Below, piece after piece: positions 14,888-17,989 of a stretch of 17,989 nt of DNA. The first letter of the stretch is position 1. Each line of letters begins with the position of its first letter. The notes beneath the pieces are model-generated. The model had not been told where the DNA came from and searched no databases. It worked only from the letters and a program-made list of their open reading frames with translations. A program made the position numbers and the translations under genes. The stretch spans positions 19,018-37,006 of the forward strand of contig DGFM01000028.1 of the NCBI GenBank assembly GCA_002391675.1, in the 5' to 3' direction. This DNA is from Cloacimonetes bacterium UBA3900 (GTDB lineage Bacteria; Cloacimonadota; Cloacimonadia; Cloacimonadales; Cloacimonadaceae).

Positions 14888-15955
14888 ATGAAACACCTTC
14901 CACGCATCATCCTGATACTGCTTACCGTGCTACTTTTCACCTCTTGCAGAAAGTCGCACGAATCACCAACGCGCTACACCGCCTTCGACGACCTTTTTGA
15001 CCACTCCAAGCCCATCGCTTTCGGCGAAGATGAGGATATCTACGTGTTTTGCGGTCAGCAGATCCGCTCTGAACTGGAGCCCGTCATCCTGGCCAGTCTG
15101 GAGCGGGAAGTGGCCCTGGTTTACAACGAGAAATACTTCAACGTCATCTTCTCAGATATCAATGAGATGGAAAGGCTCATGCGCTTCAAAAACCTCCTCT
15201 TCATCGGCACTATCGAGGAGGGAGACCCCGTAAGCCGCTATCTGCAAAAGGCTTTAGACCCCAAGCTCCAAGCCAGAGTCAAGCAAAGCACCGGCGAGAT
15301 CTTCCAAAACAAAAACCGCTTTGTGAAAGACCAGCTCATCGTGCAGGTGATCGGCGTGGACAACGAAAGGCTCGCCGGCCTCTTCACCCTCTCCGCAAAC
15401 CGCATCTTCGACCTCTTCCTGGACAGATACACCAAGCGCCTGGCCTATCAGACTTACCAAATGAAAATTATAGAGCAGGATTTCTTTGAGCCCTACCCCT
15501 TCAGCCTCAAAATCCCAAACAACTACAGGCTCTATGCCAACGATAAAAACAACCGCTTCCTCAGCTTCCTCTACCGTGCCAGGATCCAAAACGGCAAACA
15601 TCCGGACAAGTTTATCAGCGTCTACTACGAGCCCATGGAGCAAAACGTCCTCGACGAAAAGTGGCTCATAGACACACGCACCCACATCGGCAAGGTCCAA
15701 TTTGGCGACAGCCTCAACGTGGAAACGCTGCGCACCGAAAGCTTCAAATTTGCCGGCTATCAAGGCTTCCGTCTCAGCGGCGCCTGGATAAACCCCGAGA
15801 AGTTCGCCGGCGGTGCCTTCCAGAGCTATGCTTTCTGGGACGAGAAGACCCGGCAGGCATACCTCATCGACACCATGACTTTCTTCCCCGAAGGAGGCAA
15901 GCTGCCCGTGCTGATGGAGCTCTTTATGGTTGCCTCCACCCTGAAAGTGAAATGA
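14888..15955 (+). CDS. DUF4837-family lipoprotein
   Basis: The 355-residue product has a lipoprotein signal with lipobox LFTSC (Cys20 lipidated). The mature part matches the DUF4837 pattern: an N-terminal half with repeated alpha/beta elements and LLFIGTIEEGD (about 97-108), and a C-terminal half with PFSLKIPNNYRL, a Phe/Trp-rich strand region, GFRLSGAWINPEKFAGGAF and a closing YLIDTMTFFPEGGK. Its function is unknown; the family is common in Bacteroidota, where it sits in the envelope. AAGGAT seven bases upstream is the ribosome site and lies inside the end of pgsA. Its stop overlaps the TPR lipoprotein start (ATGA), so the two lipoproteins are made together and may work together. Confidence 0.88.
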   Translation: MKHLPRIILILLTVLLFTSCRKSHESPTRYTAFDDLFDHSKPIAFGEDEDIYVFCGQQIRSELEPVILASLEREVALVYNEKYFNVIFSDINEMERLMRFKNLLFIGTIEEGDPVSRYLQKALDPKLQARVKQSTGEIFQNKNRFVKDQLIVQVIGVDNERLAGLFTLSANRIFDLFLDRYTKRLAYQTYQMKIIEQDFFEPYPFSLKIPNNYRLYANDKNNRFLSFLYRARIQNGKHPDKFISVYYEPMEQNVLDEKWLIDTRTHIGKVQFGDSLNVETLRTESFKFAGYQGFRLSGAWINPEKFAGGAFQSYAFWDEKTRQAYLIDTMTFFPEGGKLPVLMELFMVASTLKVK

Positions 15956-17682
15956 AGAAATATGTTCTGGGCCTCGTTGTCATAACGCTGCTGCTGGCTG
16001 CTTGCGGCTCCAATCAGCGTTTGAGGCCCCAGTCCCAATCATCTTCCCGGCCCAATCACCACTCCATGTATTTCTATATGGCCGCAAACCTGCAGTTTTT
16101 GGATGGTTACTACGAAAACGCCTGGACCCTCTACCAGCGCGCCCTCAATCACGACCCGGGCAGCAGTAAGATCAAGAAAGAGCTGCTGATGAGCGCAATG
16201 TATCACCATCTGCAGCAACCCTCAGCGGATGCAGACAAGATCAAAAACCTGGTAAACTCTAACAAGAGCTTCATCTCAGAGGATGATGAACTGCTGGACG
16301 CCGCTTATGGCTTCTATTCCGCCCTGCGCGATACCTCATCTCAGCGTTGGGCGCTCGATACCATGCTCGAGAATCATCCCAGCGCCCGCGCCCACGTCCT
16401 GAACTTCCTCTACAGCTACTCTGTTTTGGGAAAGCCAGACACAAGCCTGCTCCACCCCGCTCTGGACTATATCCAAAATGATGACAAACAGTTACAGTAT
16501 CTGGGCAGTATGTTTGAAGCTGTTGACCCGCTCTTCAGCCTGAAAGCTGCTCAAAGGCTGTATGAGATTGACCCCGATGAAGATACCGCCTACAATTTTG
16601 CCAGATTGTACCTGAAGACGGGAAGCACCAAGAGCAACTACGCCTATTTTGACGGCCTCAGCTATCCCAAAGACCGGCAAATAATGCACTATATCCTGGA
16701 TGCGGCCCTGGCCTTTGAGAGCTGGGATTTCCTCAACCGGGCTGCCCTCAAGGTACTCGATACCAAAGACAACCTGCTCATCTATTGCGTGACGGCAGCA
16801 GCCTTTGTAGAGAGAAACACGCAGGTTCTCACCAAGCTTGAAAACAGCTTTTTGCCGGATGACACCCCTGAATCCGGCTACATCACCTCGCTCCTTGTAG
16901 CCAATTCCTTCCTGGCAAAGAGCGCAAACGACCTCACACCTCTGCTGGACTCCATTTCCCGCTGCACAGATCTGGAAAACATCGTCCGTTTTTATATGCT
17001 GGCTTATAACTATGATCTGCCTGAGGAGATGATCCCCTGGGATTCCATCTGCACCGAGTTTGTGAATCTGCTCAATCGCGAGCTGCCCGAGGGCCCCAAA
17101 AGGGAGTATCTGATCGCCACCACCCAGGCCATCCCGGATCAGAGTCCGGAAGCCGAAGCCAGATACAACCAAGCCAAAGAAGAGCTGATAAAGAGCTTTA
17201 TGCAGCAAGACATCTACGATAAGGACGACCTCGCCTGGATCCTGCAACATTACTACTTCTCAGACCGCAAAGAGGAAAGAATCCCGCTCCTGCGCATAGC
17301 GATCAGAGAATTTCCGGATCAGGCTGTCTGGTTCAACGACCTCGGCTACACCCTGCTCATCATGGATGGCGACCTCGATGAAGCCGGCGAGCTCATCTTC
17401 AAAGCCCTCAGCATGGAGCCACACAACAACTACTTTTTGGATAGCATCGCCTGGTATTTTTACCTCAAAAAGGACTACCATCAAGCCCTCAACTACATCA
17501 GCCCTGTGATGGAAATGGAAGATATGCCAGCCGAAATCGCCTATCATATCGGCCTCATCCATATGCGGTTAGCAGATTTTGACACCGCCACACACTATAT
17601 GAAATACGCCAGCGAGCGCACCGAGGAAGACCCGGAATACTCAGAGAAAGCCAAGCGCTCTCTGGAAATCTGGGGAAATTAA
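15952..17682 (+). CDS. TPR-repeat lipoprotein
   Basis: The 576-residue protein begins with a lipoprotein signal ending in LLAAC (Cys18). After a Ser/Gln-rich linker (about 19-40) comes a TPR unit (FYMAANLQFLDGYYENAWTL onward, about 41-75). At the C-terminus are two or three more (AVWFNDLGYTLLIMDGDLDE, SIAWYFYLKKDYHQALNYI and IAYHIGLIHMRLADFDTA). The middle is probably a degenerate helical-repeat solenoid. TPR lipoproteins act as scaffolds for envelope machines, for example outer-membrane assembly or wall synthesis; no specific partner can be named. The frame is open upstream to 15661, but the signal peptide and the ATGA overlap with the DUF4837 gene fix the start at 15952. It is the last complete gene of the run. 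Confidence 0.9.
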   Translation: MKKYVLGLVVITLLLAACGSNQRLRPQSQSSSRPNHHSMYFYMAANLQFLDGYYENAWTLYQRALNHDPGSSKIKKELLMSAMYHHLQQPSADADKIKNLVNSNKSFISEDDELLDAAYGFYSALRDTSSQRWALDTMLENHPSARAHVLNFLYSYSVLGKPDTSLLHPALDYIQNDDKQLQYLGSMFEAVDPLFSLKAAQRLYEIDPDEDTAYNFARLYLKTGSTKSNYAYFDGLSYPKDRQIMHYILDAALAFESWDFLNRAALKVLDTKDNLLIYCVTAAAFVERNTQVLTKLENSFLPDDTPESGYITSLLVANSFLAKSANDLTPLLDSISRCTDLENIVRFYMLAYNYDLPEEMIPWDSICTEFVNLLNRELPEGPKREYLIATTQAIPDQSPEAEARYNQAKEELIKSFMQQDIYDKDDLAWILQHYYFSDRKEERIPLLRIAIREFPDQAVWFNDLGYTLLIMDGDLDEAGELIFKALSMEPHNNYFLDSIAWYFYLKKDYHQALNYISPVMEMEDMPAEIAYHIGLIHMRLADFDTATHYMKYASERTEEDPEYSEKAKRSLEIWGN

Positions 17683-17976
17683 GCCCCACTTTCTCACCAC
17701 CCAAACATACCCCTCGATCATGACAGGCTCCTGTTCAATCAGGATGGGCAGGCGTGACGGAACAAGATCGCAGCTGCCGGTTGTTGATGTTAAAAACCTC
17801 TCCTTAAGAGCCGGAAATTGTTTTCAAAAAACCAGCCCTTACATCAACATTTGACTTTTGACCCTGCCTCGCCCACCTTAGCGTTTCCCTGGCGCTCGAA
17901 TGCGTAACTCTTGGATTTTCTTTGGTTTACTTGTGGATCCCAAAGGAGACCCACAGGAGGGCCTAAGGGAGGCCGC
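17683..17976. other. Spacer after TPR lipoprotein, no gene supported
   Basis: About 290 bases contain no open frame of note on either strand. A perfect 9-bp inverted repeat (TGTTGATGT at 17782-17790, ACATCAACA at 17841-17849) encloses 50 bases that include a CTTAAG palindrome. A 5-bp stem TCCTG/CAGGA with a six-base loop lies near 17729-17744 but has no T-run. A TTGACT at 17851-17856 lacks a recognisable -10. I see no tRNA, no known riboswitch and no transposase remnant. Confidence 0.5.
17782..17849. repeat. 9-bp perfect inverted repeat, 50-base spacer
   Basis: The arms are TGTTGATGT (17782-17790) and ACATCAACA (17841-17849). The spacing is too wide for a simple terminator and there is no adjoining T-run. 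It could close a larger structured RNA or mark the ends of a small intergenic repeat; sequence alone does not decide. Confidence 0.5.
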
Positions 17977-17989
17977 ATGAAATCGACGT
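17977..17989 (+). CDS. Possible first codons of a gene cut by the window edge
   Basis: AGGGAGG at 17966-17972 stands four bases before an ATG at 17977-17979, followed by AAA TCG ACG to the edge. Met-Lys-Ser-Thr is compatible with the start of an exported protein, but only four codons are visible. The ribosome site overlaps a small hairpin (17960-17964 with 17970-17974). Low confidence. Confidence 0.3.

Noticed and set aside
15661..15951. Upstream extension of the TPR lipoprotein
   Set aside because: It would bury the lipoprotein signal peptide 97 residues inside the protein and overlap the DUF4837 gene.
1..17989. CRISPR array, insertion sequence, prophage or toxin-antitoxin pair
   Set aside because: No regularly spaced repeats, transposase or integrase motifs, or small paired toxin-like genes were seen.

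Overview
The window looks like chromosomal DNA, about half G+C, from an anaerobic bacterium of the Fibrobacterota-Chlorobiota-Bacteroidota (FCB) assemblage. Candidatus Cloacimonadota is my best guess. The grounds are a DUF4837 lipoprotein (a family typical of Bacteroidota and relatives), a roughly 950-residue periplasmic M16 peptidase, a MutS-like ATPase resembling the lysine 5,6-aminomutase reactivase KamC, several short-signal lipoproteins and a YjjP/YjjB split amino-acid exporter. No gene is truncated at the left edge. The right edge may catch the first codons of a new gene. The assignment rests on gene content only; no search was run.

Layout. (1) Positions 1-228 hold no supported gene but carry the promoter for rnpB, the class A RNase P RNA (229-650), which ends in a T-run facing the next operon. 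(2) Positions 682-8008 are a minus-strand block read from right to left: an unknown lipoprotein, a secreted M16 zinc peptidase with an unusual Cys/His-rich tail, a MutS-family ATPase, the two halves of a ThrE-type exporter, and an HD-domain phosphohydrolase. The last five are tightly packed and probably one operon. Peptide breakdown, a possible amino-acid-fermentation ATPase and amino-acid efflux side by side would suit an amino-acid fermenter, but that link is inference. (3) Positions 8009-8350 are a divergent spacer, followed on the plus strand by tRNA-Lys(TTT), tRNA-Glu(TTC) and tRNA-Glu(CTC), all with encoded CCA. (4) Positions 8718-17682 are a dense plus-strand run: M23 peptidase, thiN, then (from a new promoter at the thiN stop codon) xseB, ispA, dut, nadA, a TrmN6-like methyltransferase, an FtsX-like membrane protein, pgsA, a DUF4837 lipoprotein and a TPR lipoprotein. 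(5) Positions 17683-17989 hold no complete gene, one inverted repeat, and a ribosome-binding site plus ATG at the very edge.

The plus-strand run is mostly housekeeping: cofactor synthesis (thiamine diphosphate, NAD), nucleotide and DNA upkeep (dUTPase, exonuclease VII small subunit), isoprenoid and phospholipid synthesis, and envelope proteins. Many genes are translationally coupled: five ATGA stop/start overlaps and one abutting TAA-ATG pair. No CRISPR array, prophage, insertion sequence or defence system was seen. The best leads are the metal-ligand-like tail on the peptidase, an apparent change of the RNase P L15 GGU motif, and a methyltransferase whose reading frame clearly extends upstream of any normal start codon.
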